Both the position numbers and the translations under genes were made by a program. This document shows, piece after piece, positions 27,036-36,203 of a DNA stretch of 64,000 nt (the first letter of the stretch is position 1; each line of letters opens with the position of its first letter). Origin of the DNA: JASSUD01 sp031963445 (GTDB lineage: Bacteria; Pseudomonadota; Gammaproteobacteria; Burkholderiales; Burkholderiaceae); assembly GCA_031963445.1 (NCBI GenBank), contig JASSUH010000001.1, positions 496,001 through 560,000 on the forward strand. The letters run 5' to 3'. Under the pieces are notes generated by a model, which saw only the letters and a program-made list of their open reading frames with translations, had not been told where the DNA came from and searched no databases.

Positions 27036-27077
27036 CACTTGGCTGAGCAATGCCTGTTCCAGATAAAAAACAGTTAT

Positions 27078-28160
27078 TTAACCTAGTAGTGCGTTGGCAA
27101 ATTCTTCTGCAGAAAAGGGATGTAGATCTTCAATTTTCTCGCCTACCCCGACGAAATAAACGGGTATTGGCCGTTGGCGAGCAATCGCAGCGAGAATGCC
27201 GCCTTTAGCGGTGCCATCGAGTTTTGTCACAATGAGGCCGGTGAGTTCAAGTGCTTCGTCGAAGGCTTTGACTTGAGCTAACGCATTCTGTCCGGTGTTG
27301 GCGTCAATCACGAGGAGTATCTCATGGGGTGCACCTTCCATCGATTTACCAATCACACGCTTGATCTTCTTGAGCTCTTGCATCAGGTGCAGTTGGGTAG
27401 GTAAGCGTCCAGCTGTGTCGGCAATTAATACATCGAATTTACGTGCGCGTGCTGCGTTAACGGCATCAAAAATAACTGCTGCGGGGTCATCGCTGGTTTG
27501 TGAAATCACCGTGATTTGATTGCGCTCACCCCATACCTTAAGTTGCTCACGCGCGGCCGCACGAAACGTATCGCCAGCGGCGAGTAGCACAGATTGCCCA
27601 TAGTGCTGTAGGTGTTTCGCTAATTTGCCAATACTGGTGGTTTTGCCTGCTCCATTGACGCCCGTGAGCATCATGACCAAGGGTTGCGTGCGCCCAAGTA
27701 CCAGAGGGCGCTCAAGTGGCTTAAGTAAATCAATCAATAAAGTGTGCAGTGCAGCTTTGACCTGCGCTCCATCTTCTAAACGATCAGTGCTCACTTTTTT
27801 GCGCAAAGCCTGTAGCAGAAAATCGGTGGCTTCCACGCCTGCATCCGACATCAATAAAGCTGTCTCGAGTTCTTCAAAAAGCGCCTCATCGATTTTGGTA
27901 CCAGTAAAAAGACGGGTAAAGCTAGCGCTTGTTTTACTTAACCCTGCTTTTAGGCGGGTAAACCATGCTTGCTTCGCAGCAGCTGGTATTGGCGCAGCCT
28001 CAGTCAATTCAGCATCGCTTTCTGCAATGAGTGTGGCAGGTTCAGCAGGATGATGATCTACCGCGGCTTGTGTGGGAGCCTCTGTTGTCACTTCATCCGA
28101 GCTAGTGTTGGGCTGCGCTGAGGTGGCTGAATTTTTGAAACGTTTAAAAAAGCTGAACAT
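27078..28160 (-). CDS. ftsY: Signal recognition particle receptor FtsY
   Basis: Membrane-associated SRP GTPase receptor for co-translational insertion of inner-membrane proteins. The N-terminal part is acidic and Ala/Pro-rich (the A domain). The NG domain shows G1 GVNGAGKTTSIGKLA, DTAGRLPTQ and TKLDGTAKGG. The frame is open to 28214, but ATG 28160 (MFSFFKRFKNS) matches the family start and gives 360 aa. Confidence 0.96.
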   Translation of the reverse strand: MFSFFKRFKNSATSAQPNTSSDEVTTEAPTQAAVDHHPAEPATLIAESDAELTEAAPIPAAAKQAWFTRLKAGLSKTSASFTRLFTGTKIDEALFEELETALLMSDAGVEATDFLLQALRKKVSTDRLEDGAQVKAALHTLLIDLLKPLERPLVLGRTQPLVMMLTGVNGAGKTTSIGKLAKHLQHYGQSVLLAAGDTFRAAAREQLKVWGERNQITVISQTSDDPAAVIFDAVNAARARKFDVLIADTAGRLPTQLHLMQELKKIKRVIGKSMEGAPHEILLVIDANTGQNALAQVKAFDEALELTGLIVTKLDGTAKGGILAAIARQRPIPVYFVGVGEKIEDLHPFSAEEFANALLG

Positions 28161-28260
28161 AATCGGCCAATAGAATAAAGCGTCTGCAACAGGGCCGTTG
28201 CAAGAGCAAAGCATTTTAACAGAGCCAACTTATTAAAAAGGTTCCTATAACTTTAAGGCA

Positions 28261-28486
28261 TATGAACTGACCCCGAAAAGTTGGAAATTAAAGTGGCTAT
28301 TGAAGAAAGGGCTGAGCACAAAGTTTTAGCGTCGGGCTCAGCATCGGATTGTCGAGCGAGAAAGCCGCCGAACATAACGATGATGCGAATGACATGATCA
28401 CGAAGTCACGATCGTAACCAGCGCTAAAGCCCGCTTAGGCGAACTTGATACGCCAATCGCAAGGCTTCAGCACGGCTTACTTTTAG
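28261..28486. mobile_element. Possible insertion-sequence remnant
   Basis: GAACTGACCCCGAAAAGTTG at 28264-28283 resembles terminal inverted repeats of IS3-type elements and nearly matches the sequence at 47738-47759. The following 200 bp have no intact ORF and no recognised transposase. Low confidence. Confidence 0.35.
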
Positions 28487-29644
28487 TTAGACGATTTTTT
28501 CAGGCGTGCTTGGGTGGGAATTGTCCTTAGGTGATGCCAAGCGGTAATGAGTAATCACATACTTGAGAAAGCCTGCCCATACATACAAGATCATTGAGGC
28601 ATGCAAGATAGGTTCGCCTGTTTCAGGGTCAGGATAAATGGCGATGCCTTCGGCCTCGATATATTTCAGTGCTTGTACATTAAAGTAACCTTTAGTTAGC
28701 TTTTTAAAGGTGTTATTCAGCGTAAATAATAGGTAGCTCAGCTTAGTTAATAAGTAGCCTGTAGTTGAATTTTCAAGGGCGTCATTTAGTTTGAATAGTT
28801 TTTGCGTCCTGCCTGCAATTGTGCCTTGCTTCTCATCGGTTTCGAGATCGATTTTGAAAACCCATTTTTCTTGGTCATCTGAATCATCAATACCATATAA
28901 GCAGCCATTGAACACTTTGCCACCTTGGACTGAGCTTATCTCATCGCCTGATAAAGGTAATTGTTTCCGAGTACCGCTAAACAGCGAGTCCGAGCCCAGT
29001 TCACTGTTTAGCTCAAAGATATTGAGCACTTTAGGCTCTTTAAAACGCGACGTATAGACTTTGCCGTTTTTATCGACGGCGAGCCATGGGCATCCATCGT
29101 TTTGAGATTCATCAAGAGGCAACTTGGCAAAACGGAGAAATTCAAGCGTTTCTGCATCGTATTCGGCAATGACAGGACTTTTATAATGCTCACCATTTGA
29201 GTCTTTTCCATCGTCTTCTATTGGAAGATACACTTTGCCGTTAAATACATCAGGGCAACCAATATGATCACTGCGACATTTCTCTTTAAGCTCATTTGTA
29301 ATCACATCCGGGTTTTCTTTGATAACTTCATAATCTGGATCTAAGCCCGTGACTTGTAAGCCAAAGGTGGACGTAAATACCCCTCCTTTCCCCGCCCAAA
29401 CTAAGTGTTTGGTTTTTTCGTCATAGCCCCAGCCTTGAGTTTTGATGGTGTTCGTTGGTAGCCACAGCCATTCCACTTTAGTAAATTCCCACCTCTCATT
29501 AGCTATTGAAGACGGATATAAAATATTCTGATTTTGGTTTTGATTTATATTCGATGAATCTTCTACAGCTGAATGCGCATTACCGTTCGCTGTTGGATAA
29601 ATACCTTGAGGCTGATTGGAGGAAGAAGTACGGATATACGCCAT
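28487..29644 (-). CDS. Orphan protein, beta-propeller-like
   Basis: No named family recognised. The 385-aa protein opens with about 45 residues rich in Ser, Asn and Gln and likely disordered. Repeated strand-like segments such as GKVYLPIEDDG, SPVIAEYDAETLEFLRF, GKVYTSRFKEPKVLNIFEL and EKWVFKIDLETDEKQGTIAG then suggest a WD- or NHL-like propeller. A hydrophobic C-terminal region (ILHASMILYVWAGFLKYVI) may touch membrane. A GGAG ribosome-binding site precedes the ATG. It interrupts the ftsY-rsmD interval and is a possible secreted effector; that is inference. Confidence 0.7.
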   Translation of the reverse strand: MAYIRTSSSNQPQGIYPTANGNAHSAVEDSSNINQNQNQNILYPSSIANERWEFTKVEWLWLPTNTIKTQGWGYDEKTKHLVWAGKGGVFTSTFGLQVTGLDPDYEVIKENPDVITNELKEKCRSDHIGCPDVFNGKVYLPIEDDGKDSNGEHYKSPVIAEYDAETLEFLRFAKLPLDESQNDGCPWLAVDKNGKVYTSRFKEPKVLNIFELNSELGSDSLFSGTRKQLPLSGDEISSVQGGKVFNGCLYGIDDSDDQEKWVFKIDLETDEKQGTIAGRTQKLFKLNDALENSTTGYLLTKLSYLLFTLNNTFKKLTKGYFNVQALKYIEAEGIAIYPDPETGEPILHASMILYVWAGFLKYVITHYRLASPKDNSHPSTPEKIV

Positions 29645-30272
29645 ATTGATCTCCTAAGGATTAAATATATATTTTTGAGTAATTCTCTAGTGATAAAAAA
29701 TAAAAGCCTTTACTAAGGAACCGCTGCATAACGTAAGCGATTTATTGTCCCTTTGACGTCTCTTAATTAATCAGAATCCGTGGAGATAGAGGAGGTACTG
29801 AGTTGCTGGCAGCTAAATGGGTGGATATCGCATTCGAGTAGATTATTGTTTATAGGTGCGCGCCCATCATTCGAAATGATAGGAGGCTCCCGCTTTAACC
29901 GATTTTCCTATTGCGTGTGATCTTTGACGCTCCATCTTTTGGCTAAGTCTCCCCCAATCTTATTGCTGTTTTCAACGTACCTATGCACTTCTTTTTCTGG
30001 ATGGGTATCCATTTTGAGAATGGTTAAACGATCGTCAGCGATTTTTGTACCAAGGCAACGTAATTAGATTAAATGGAAATCGCTTTCCGTTGAATAGGCC
30101 TAAAAGAAAGCGTGCCACATACCGACATTGGCCGCTGTTACTTTGCTGCGCAATCGACAGTAATCTTTTTAAGGCTGCTATGTCAGTACCAAAAAAGTCA
30201 GCGTTAATGGTGGAATTCGTCGATCAATCTATCGCAGCTGCGGAGCAAGAGTTGATGAATGTACAATGCGGC
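29645..30272. other. Intergenic upstream of rsmD, no gene supported
   Basis: Contains the upstream region of the orphan gene and an open frame continuing into rsmD from 30045. In relatives an M16-family peptidase gene often precedes rsmD; no recognisable trace was found here. The frame between 30180 and 30272 may be a real N-terminal extension of RsmD. Confidence 0.4.
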
Positions 30273-30881
30273 ATGTTTTCAAAATCATCTCAAAAAGTGC
30301 TTAATCAAGTCCGTATTATTGGCGGCGCTTGGAAGCGCACGCCTTTACCTGTGTTAGATCTTGAAGGGCTTCGTCCCACGCCTAATCGCGTGCGCGAAAC
30401 GCTCTTTAATTGGCTTGGGCAACAGTTAAATGGATTGGCCTGCCTGGATTTATTTGCCGGTAGCGGGGCGTTAGGCTTTGAGGCAGCTTCACGGGGCGCT
30501 AAACGTGTACTAATGGTGGAGCGTAATCCTCGTGTTGTGCAGCAATTGCGCTTAAATCAAGCAAAATTAGCTGCGCAGGCAATAGAGATTGTCCAAGCCG
30601 ATGCTTTGCAGCTGGCAGCAAAACTAGCGCCGGCAAGTTTTGATATTGTATTTGTTGATCCGCCGTTTAAATCCAATTTCTTGCCGCAAGCACTGCTTTT
30701 ATCGCAAGTGCTGATACGGCCCGGCGGTATGCTTTATTTTGAAGCGCCGGTACCGTTTGAGCAATTGAGTTTGCTTAATCCGTTGGAGTCAGGCGCTCAA
30801 AGTAATCCTTTCGAGCATTGGCATATTGAACATCATAAACAGGCGGGTGCCGTGCATTATCATTTGCTACGACGCATTTAA
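30273..30881 (+). CDS. rsmD: 16S rRNA (guanine966-N2)-methyltransferase RsmD
   Basis: Methylates G966 of 16S rRNA using SAM. The core shows VRIIGGAWKRTPLPV, LRPTPNRVRETLFNWL, the SAM-binding LDLFAGSGALGFEAASRGA and the catalytic DPPF in IVFVDPPFKSN. The frame is open back to 30045. ATG 30273 gives the usual 202-aa length but has no clear ribosome-binding site; ATG 30180, with TTTTTAAGG upstream, is an alternative giving 233 aa. Followed by coaD as in relatives. Confidence 0.92.
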   Translation: MFSKSSQKVLNQVRIIGGAWKRTPLPVLDLEGLRPTPNRVRETLFNWLGQQLNGLACLDLFAGSGALGFEAASRGAKRVLMVERNPRVVQQLRLNQAKLAAQAIEIVQADALQLAAKLAPASFDIVFVDPPFKSNFLPQALLLSQVLIRPGGMLYFEAPVPFEQLSLLNPLESGAQSNPFEHWHIEHHKQAGAVHYHLLRRI

Positions 30882-30917
30882 AATAATGAACTTTTGCAAA
30901 ACTCCAAGCGCTAGTTA

Positions 30918-30942
30918 AGACAGTACAAATGTACGGCAAGGA
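30918..30942. repeat. Isolated core of the A/C palindrome family
   Basis: AAGACAGTACAAATGTACGG continuing to CAAGG matches the inverted centre of family A/C elements without the outer arms. It lies between rsmD and coaD. Confidence 0.6.
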
Positions 30943-31005
30943 AGCCTTAGTTGATCGTCCTGCTGCCCAAGGCATTTTGCAAAGATTCCGTAAGGAGAAA
31001 GATAA

Positions 31006-31494
31006 ATGGTAGTTGCGGTATATCCAGGCACGTTTGATCCATTAACGCTTGGGCATGAAGATTTAGTTCGTCGTGCCTCGCGTATTTTCGATACGCTCAT
31101 CGTCGGGGTAGCGGATAGTCGTAATAAAAAACCCTATTTCTCGCTCACCGAGCGGCTTGAAATTGCTCAAGAAGTCCTTGGTGCGTATTCGAATGTTAGG
31201 GTTGAAGGGTTTAAAGGCCTGCTCAAAGATTTTGTATTGAATAATCAAGCCCAAGTTATTATGCGTGGGCTGCGAGCTGTATCCGACTTTGAATACGAAT
31301 TTCAAATGGCTGGTACTAACCGCCACATGCTGCCTGATGTGGAAATGATATTTATGATGCCATCTGATCAATACCAGTTTGTATCCGGTTCACTCGTGCG
31401 TGAAATTGCACAATTAGGTGGCGAGGTCGATAAATTTGTGCATCCTTCTGTTGTGCAGCGGCTGAAAGCAAAAGTGGCGGCAGATATTAAATGA
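31006..31494 (+). CDS. coaD: Phosphopantetheine adenylyltransferase
   Basis: Penultimate step of coenzyme A synthesis, adding AMP to 4'-phosphopantetheine. The nucleotidyltransferase signature YPGTFDPLTLGHEDLVRRA is at the N-terminus; RGLRAVSDFEYEFQMAGTNR and the C-terminal SGSLVREIAQLGG (ISSTxVR-type motif with one Ser changed to Gly) are present. Length 162 aa is typical. AAGGAG upstream of ATG 31006 supports the start. Confidence 0.96.
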   Translation: MVVAVYPGTFDPLTLGHEDLVRRASRIFDTLIVGVADSRNKKPYFSLTERLEIAQEVLGAYSNVRVEGFKGLLKDFVLNNQAQVIMRGLRAVSDFEYEFQMAGTNRHMLPDVEMIFMMPSDQYQFVSGSLVREIAQLGGEVDKFVHPSVVQRLKAKVAADIK

Positions 31495-31516
31495 TAATGT
31501 TAGCGTGCTTGAAATA

Positions 31517-31681
31517 AGAGCTTGTTCATAATCTTCAAAAGTGGGTTGTGTTGGGGTTCCTGCGTCACCCCAACCTATGAAAATGCCAAAAAATTATAGG
31601 TTGGGGTGACTCATTTAATTAAATACGGAACCCCAACATGACGGCCTTAACGGTGATTTCTAAAGATTATGAACAAGCTCT
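31517..31681. repeat. Family B palindrome with 16-bp arm insertion
   Basis: The outer ends AGAGCTTGTTCATAATCTT and AAGATTATGAACAAGCTCT are perfect inverted repeats. Inner arms carry GTTGGGGTTCCTGCGTCACC and its complement, but the right arm is interrupted at 31611-31626 by TCATTTAATTAAATAC. The same insertion occurs in the copy at 57111-57198. Lies between coaD and the ferredoxin gene. Confidence 0.9.
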
Positions 31682-31700
31682 AAAACGCTGAGGAAAAGAG

Positions 31701-31958
31701 ATGGCGTTAGAAATTACTGATGAATGTATTAACTGTGATGTGTGTGCACCGGAATGCCCGAATGATGCTATTTCAATGGGGCCAGAGTATTACGTCATTA
31801 ATCCTAATCAGTGTACCGAGTGCGTAGGTCATTTTGACGAGCCACAGTGCCGGCAAGTTTGCCCGGTTGATTGTATTCCGCTTAATCCTGACTACATTGA
31901 AACGCAAGAACAATTATTAGCAAAATACCATGCGTTGACTGCAGAGAAAAATAAATAG
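31701..31958 (+). CDS. Ferredoxin, 2[4Fe-4S] YfhL type
   Basis: Small electron carrier. Cluster ligands are Cys9, Cys12, Cys15 and Cys19, then Cys38, Cys41, Cys50 and Cys54, with a further Cys58. The longer spacing between Cys41 and Cys50 (VGHFDEPQ) is characteristic of the Alvin/YfhL-like ferredoxins. The 85-aa length matches. Ribosome-binding site GAGGAAAAGAG precedes the ATG. In relatives it lies beside coaD, as here. Confidence 0.95.
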   Translation: MALEITDECINCDVCAPECPNDAISMGPEYYVINPNQCTECVGHFDEPQCRQVCPVDCIPLNPDYIETQEQLLAKYHALTAEKNK

Positions 31959-32013
31959 CTGAAGTAACGGCTTATTCTGAAAGCCTGTTCATGATCTTTC
32001 AAAAGTGGGTTGT

Positions 32014-32086
32014 GTTGGGGTTCTTTCGTTACTCCAACCTACGAAAAGGCCAAAATTGTAGGTTGGGGTGACGAAGGAACCCCAAC
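32014..32086. repeat. Family B palindrome between ferredoxin gene and pth
   Basis: GTTGGGGTTCTTTCGTTACT pairs with GACGAAGGAACCCCAAC across a centre reading ACGAAAAGGCCAAAATTGT. Flanked by CCTGTTCATGATC and CCTAAACAGATTC. It sits in the convergent gap and may be a two-way terminator. Confidence 0.85.
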
Positions 32087-32127
32087 ATGCCTACCGATAA
32101 CCTCTCAAATCTCTACTCTGTGAGATC

Positions 32128-32730
32128 CTAAACAGATTCTGAGCGATGTAGCTGCATCATTGCGCGCTCCATCTCACCATCAATGATCAACGGTAGAACA
32201 TCTAGGCTGCGCTCGATCGCTGCGTCGATCAGCGTTTGTTCTTCTTTACGGGGAGGTTTGAGTACAAAGTGACTAACGTCTGCTTTGACTTGACTGCCGG
32301 CTGGCAGCATATTGCGTGGGTGGCCGATGCCTAGGCGTAGGCGCCAATATTGTTGTGTGGAGAGATGCGCATGGATATCTTTTAAACCATTGTGTCCACC
32401 GCTGCCGCCGCCAAGTTTGAGTTTTGCCGTGCCTGGAGATAAATCCAATTCATCGTGCACCACCAAAATTTCATCCGCCGCTATTTTGTAGAAGCGGCTA
32501 AGCGCGCCTACGGCCAATCCAGAGCGATTCATAAAGGTGCTCGGCTCTAACAACCAAACTTCTTTGCCATACAAATTCACACGTGCAACGACGCCATGAA
32601 AGCGTGCCTCGTGGCGCAGTGCTGCGCTTTTTTGCTGTGCGATTGCATCGACTAGCCAGCATCCAGCATTGTGACGAGTCGTTGTGTATTCGGCGCCTGG
32701 GTTACCAAGACCAACAATAAGCCTAATCAT
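32128..32730 (-). CDS. pth: Peptidyl-tRNA hydrolase
   Basis: Recycles tRNA from peptidyl-tRNA released during aborted translation. The N-terminus IVGLGNPGAEYTTTRHNAG holds the conserved Asn and catalytic His; FMNRSGLAVG and VVHDELDLSPGTAKLKLGGGSGGHNGLKDI follow. The 200-aa length is typical. Downstream of rplY and prs on the same strand. Confidence 0.97.
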   Translation of the reverse strand: MIRLIVGLGNPGAEYTTTRHNAGCWLVDAIAQQKSAALRHEARFHGVVARVNLYGKEVWLLEPSTFMNRSGLAVGALSRFYKIAADEILVVHDELDLSPGTAKLKLGGGSGGHNGLKDIHAHLSTQQYWRLRLGIGHPRNMLPAGSQVKADVSHFVLKPPRKEEQTLIDAAIERSLDVLPLIIDGEMERAMMQLHRSESV

Positions 32731-32792
32731 GCTTCTAATTGAGGTAGTGGTTTAGATTTTTCTTTGCGTCGTACTGTAGACGAGCATAGAAA

Positions 32793-32880
32793 AGCGCTGG
32801 ACCATTGCAGCTGAGTCATGCCAGCTATACAAACGTATAGCCTTTTGTCGGCATTCTTCATCCACAATTAATCCAGCGCT
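32793..32880. repeat. Inverted repeat between pth and rplY
   Basis: The ends AGCGCTGG and CCAGCGCT pair; the interior includes a small hairpin ATACAAACGTAT. Just to its left (about 32740-32790) lies a degenerate family A fragment (GAGGTAGTGGTTTAGATTTT). Confidence 0.55.
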
Positions 32881-32920
32881 ATTCTGAATAGACAGGAGCG
32901 ATTGAGTCGCTTAATCGCTA

Positions 32921-33550
32921 TTAGGCTGCAGGAGTTTCGCCTTCTGCAGCGTTAGCTTCTTCAGCAGCTCCGCCTGGCACCACAGCTGATACCACGAGTG
33001 GATTTTCCTCAGCGTGCACGAGTTCAACGCCTTTAGGCAGTTTCACATCTTTGGCGTGCAGCGTTTGGCCTGCTTCCATATTAGCTAAATCAACTTCGAT
33101 GAATTGAGGCAGATCAGCTGGTAAGCAAGTAATTTCAAGGTCATTTAGCACACGTGTCAGCACAGCGCTGCTGAGTTTCACGGCTTTTGAAATTTCCTGA
33201 TTCAAAAAGTGCAGTGGCACTTTAGTATGAAGTTTTTTCTTAGCATCTACGCGCTGAAAATCCAGGTGCAAAACGATTGGCTTGAATGGATGGTATTGCA
33301 CATCGCGCAATAGCACTTGTTGTGCTTTTGCATCTTGCGCGTTTTGCGCATCGCTGACTACTTTAAGATTAAGAATGGCCGAGTGAAATGCTTCATTTTT
33401 CAAAGCCAAAGAAATCGAATTGTGATCCAGCTCGATGATTTGTGGTTCGCTACCAGCACCATAAATTACAGCGGGTGTTTTGCCAGCGCGACGCTGGCGA
33501 CGGCTAGCACCGGTACCTTGTTGTGTGCGCTCAAAAGCGATGACTTCCAT
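32921..33550 (-). CDS. rplY: 50S ribosomal protein L25 (CTC form)
   Basis: Binds 5S rRNA in the large subunit. The N-terminal L25 domain begins MEVIAFERTQQGTGASRRQR with RRAGKTPAVIYG; the C-terminal CTC beta domain (VPLHFLNQEISKAVKLSSAV onward) gives the 209-aa long form, with an Ala/Glu-rich tail. Between prs and pth, the usual order. Confidence 0.96.
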   Translation of the reverse strand: MEVIAFERTQQGTGASRRQRRAGKTPAVIYGAGSEPQIIELDHNSISLALKNEAFHSAILNLKVVSDAQNAQDAKAQQVLLRDVQYHPFKPIVLHLDFQRVDAKKKLHTKVPLHFLNQEISKAVKLSSAVLTRVLNDLEITCLPADLPQFIEVDLANMEAGQTLHAKDVKLPKGVELVHAEENPLVVSAVVPGGAAEEANAAEGETPAA

Positions 33551-33617
33551 ATTAAATCTCCCAAACAGGTTCTAAGCGTCTGTATAGACCCTTTAGACTC
33601 TTAGCAGCAGGCTTAGT

Positions 33618-34571
33618 TTAATTCTCTGCAAAAAGTGAAATGATTGAATCACCACGCCGCATGCGAGCAAATGTTTCTGCCAGCAAAGCCGCAATTGACA
33701 GTGAGCGAATTTTTTCGCAGCTGCGTGCTTGGGGGCTAAGCGGGATGGTGTTAGTTACCACTAGCTCGTCGAGTTCTGACTCGACAATTCTTTCAACCGC
33801 GTTACCTGATAAAACAGGATGGGTAGCGTAGGCAAAAACTTTTGTTGCACCCCGTGCTTTGAGTGCCTGTGCAGCTTTGCACAGTGTGCCTGCGGTATCC
33901 ACCATGTCATCCATGATGACGGCGGTACGGCCTTGGACTTCGCCGATAATATTCATGACTTCAGCGACATTCGCTTTAGGACGGCGTTTGTCAATGATCG
34001 CTAAATCGGTATTCAGTTGTTTTGCCAGTGCCCGGGCGCGTACAACGCCTCCTACATCAGGCGAGACCACGATTAAGTCTTCTCGATTTTGTTTGCGTAA
34101 ATCGTTTAGCAAAATCGGCGCGGCATAAATATTGTCAACCGGAATATCAAAAAAGCCTTGGATTTGATCTGCATGCAAATCCATCGTGATGACACGGTCA
34201 ACACCAGCGATCTGCAGCATATTCGCTACCACTTTGGCTGAAATAGCTACACGTGCTGAACGCGGGCGACGATCTTGGCGCGCATAACCGAAATAAGGTA
34301 TCACGGCGGTAATGCGGCTAGCTGAAGCACGTTTGAGTGCGTCAGCCATGATCATCAATTCCATCAAGTTGTCATTCGTCGGCGCGCAGGTGGGTTGCAG
34401 TACAAACGCATCTTTACCGCGCACGTTTTCTTGAATTTCAACTTGCGTCTCACCATCAGAAAAGCGTGTCACCATCGCTTTACCTAGAGGAAGCGCCATA
34501 TGCTTAACCACGTCTTGAGCTAACTCAAGATTGGCGTTGCCGCTGAAAACCATTAGGCCGTCGTTACTCAT
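33618..34571 (-). CDS. prs: Ribose-phosphate pyrophosphokinase
   Basis: Makes PRPP from ribose-5-phosphate and ATP for nucleotide, His and Trp synthesis. Hallmarks are FSDGETQVEIQENVRG, PYFGYARQDRRPRSARVAIS, TMDLHADQIQGFFDIPVDN, SPDVGGVVRARALAKQL and the PRPP loop MDDMVDTAGTLCKAA. Length 317 aa is standard. In relatives ispE and a tRNA-Gln gene lie upstream; here the divergent xseA follows after 128 bp, so the junction is rearranged. Confidence 0.97.
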   Translation of the reverse strand: MSNDGLMVFSGNANLELAQDVVKHMALPLGKAMVTRFSDGETQVEIQENVRGKDAFVLQPTCAPTNDNLMELMIMADALKRASASRITAVIPYFGYARQDRRPRSARVAISAKVVANMLQIAGVDRVITMDLHADQIQGFFDIPVDNIYAAPILLNDLRKQNREDLIVVSPDVGGVVRARALAKQLNTDLAIIDKRRPKANVAEVMNIIGEVQGRTAVIMDDMVDTAGTLCKAAQALKARGATKVFAYATHPVLSGNAVERIVESELDELVVTNTIPLSPQARSCEKIRSLSIAALLAETFARMRRGDSIISLFAEN

Positions 34572-34699
34572 GGCGTAGTGCTTGGTCTAGTCATTGTTGT
34601 TGATTAGATTAAACAAAATCTACAAAAGGCGCAGATTCTAACATAATATTTGCCCAGCTCGGCGGGGATTTTATAGGCCGAATAGGGTAGAGGAGAAAT

Positions 34700-36079
34700 A
34701 TGGACATCACACCTGATCGTTCCGCTTTAAATAATGGTGAAGTTGTTTTGCCGGTTTCAGCACTCACGCGCAGTATTGCGTTGATGCTTGAGCGCAATTT
34801 TTCGTTAGCTTGGATTGCCGGTGAGATTTCTAATTTCACGCAAGCAGCGAGCGGTCATTGGTACTTTCTACTAAAGGATGCAAGCGCGCAGATTCGCTGT
34901 GTGATGTTTCGCTCGCGCACACAAAATTTGGAATTTGTGCCGCGCAATGGCGATCGTATTGAGGTCCGTGCGTTGGCTACGTTGTATGAAGCGCGTGGCG
35001 AATTGCAATTAAACGTTGAGCACATGCGCCGCACAGGGCAGGGGCAGCTCTACGAAGCTTTTTTGCAACTCAAGGCAAAGCTTACCGAGGAAGGTTTATT
35101 TGACGTTAGTAAAAAGCGGCCGCTTCCTGCTCATCCACGTACGATAGGCGTAGTGACTTCATTGCAAGCAGCAGCGTTGCGCGATGTGCTGTCAACGCTT
35201 GCACGTCGTGCACCGCATGTGAGCGTGATTATTTACCCAGCCCCTGTGCAAGGCGTTGGGGCAGCGGCGCAGCTGGTTGCAGCACTTGAAAATGCGCAGC
35301 GGCGCGCTGAAGTCGATGTGTTAATTATTTGCCGTGGAGGTGGCTCACTTGAAGATTTATGGGAATTCAATCATGAGTCGTTAGCACGCGCGATAGCTAG
35401 TAGCAATATACCGATCATTAGCGGTGTTGGGCATGAAACTGATTTCACCATTGCTGATTTCGTGGCTGACATGCGCGCTCCAACCCCAACGGGTGCCGCC
35501 GAGCTGGTGAGTACACAACGTGATGTATTGCTGCGCGAACTGATGCAAAGCTACGGGCAATTGGGTCGGGCCTTCAATCGGATACTTGAGCGCCGCATGC
35601 AACAGTTGGATGGACTAGCGCGTTGCTTAGTCAGTCCGGCTGAGCGATTTGCGCAGCAGCGCAGCCATCTACGGCAACTCACACTACGTTTAGCTACTGC
35701 TGGCAAGCAGCGTGTACGGGCAGCACACGCTCATTTTGCGTTGCTCGATCTACGCTGGCGCCGTAGCCAACCTGATCTAACACATGCCCGCGCGAAGCTA
35801 AAAGCCTGGGCCAATAGGCTCGCTGCAAGCTTGGCAAAACAACATCAACAGCGTCGTGCAACTTTCAACGAGTTAGCAACCCATATCTCACTTCTAAATC
35901 CCCAACACACCTTTGAGCGCGGCTATGCCGCATTGCTCGACCCACGCAGTGGACGAGCTTTGCGCTCTCCTAAAGAACTTGTCGCCGGAAAACGAGTGCT
36001 TGTGCATCTTGCACAAGGTAGTGCAGAGATTAGGATTGGGGACGCGCAAGCTACGCTCAATCTTACTTCCTCTGAGTAA
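34700..36079 (+). CDS. xseA: Exonuclease VII large subunit
   Basis: Large subunit of the single-strand-specific exodeoxyribonuclease VII. The N-terminal OB-fold includes SRSIALMLERNFSLAWIAGEI-like sequence and SGHWYFLLKDASAQIRCVMF; the catalytic part has IGVVTSLQAAALRDVL, ICRGGGSLEDLWEFN, ISGVGHETDFTIADFVAD and RAPTPTGAAEL. A coiled-coil C-terminal region ends in FERGYAAL. Length 459 aa is normal. GAGGAGAAAT precedes the ATG. Confidence 0.97.
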   Translation: MDITPDRSALNNGEVVLPVSALTRSIALMLERNFSLAWIAGEISNFTQAASGHWYFLLKDASAQIRCVMFRSRTQNLEFVPRNGDRIEVRALATLYEARGELQLNVEHMRRTGQGQLYEAFLQLKAKLTEEGLFDVSKKRPLPAHPRTIGVVTSLQAAALRDVLSTLARRAPHVSVIIYPAPVQGVGAAAQLVAALENAQRRAEVDVLIICRGGGSLEDLWEFNHESLARAIASSNIPIISGVGHETDFTIADFVADMRAPTPTGAAELVSTQRDVLLRELMQSYGQLGRAFNRILERRMQQLDGLARCLVSPAERFAQQRSHLRQLTLRLATAGKQRVRAAHAHFALLDLRWRRSQPDLTHARAKLKAWANRLAASLAKQHQQRRATFNELATHISLLNPQHTFERGYAALLDPRSGRALRSPKELVAGKRVLVHLAQGSAEIRIGDAQATLNLTSSE

Positions 36080-36203
36080 TATGGCCACGGTGAGCTTGTT
36101 ACGGTGCTGGCTATCCGTCATCAGAAGGAGGTCGGGTTTTTAATTTCGAACCCATTACCCCCTCGTGCGTCCCGTGCTCTTTATGATTTTGCTACGCCAG
36201 TGC

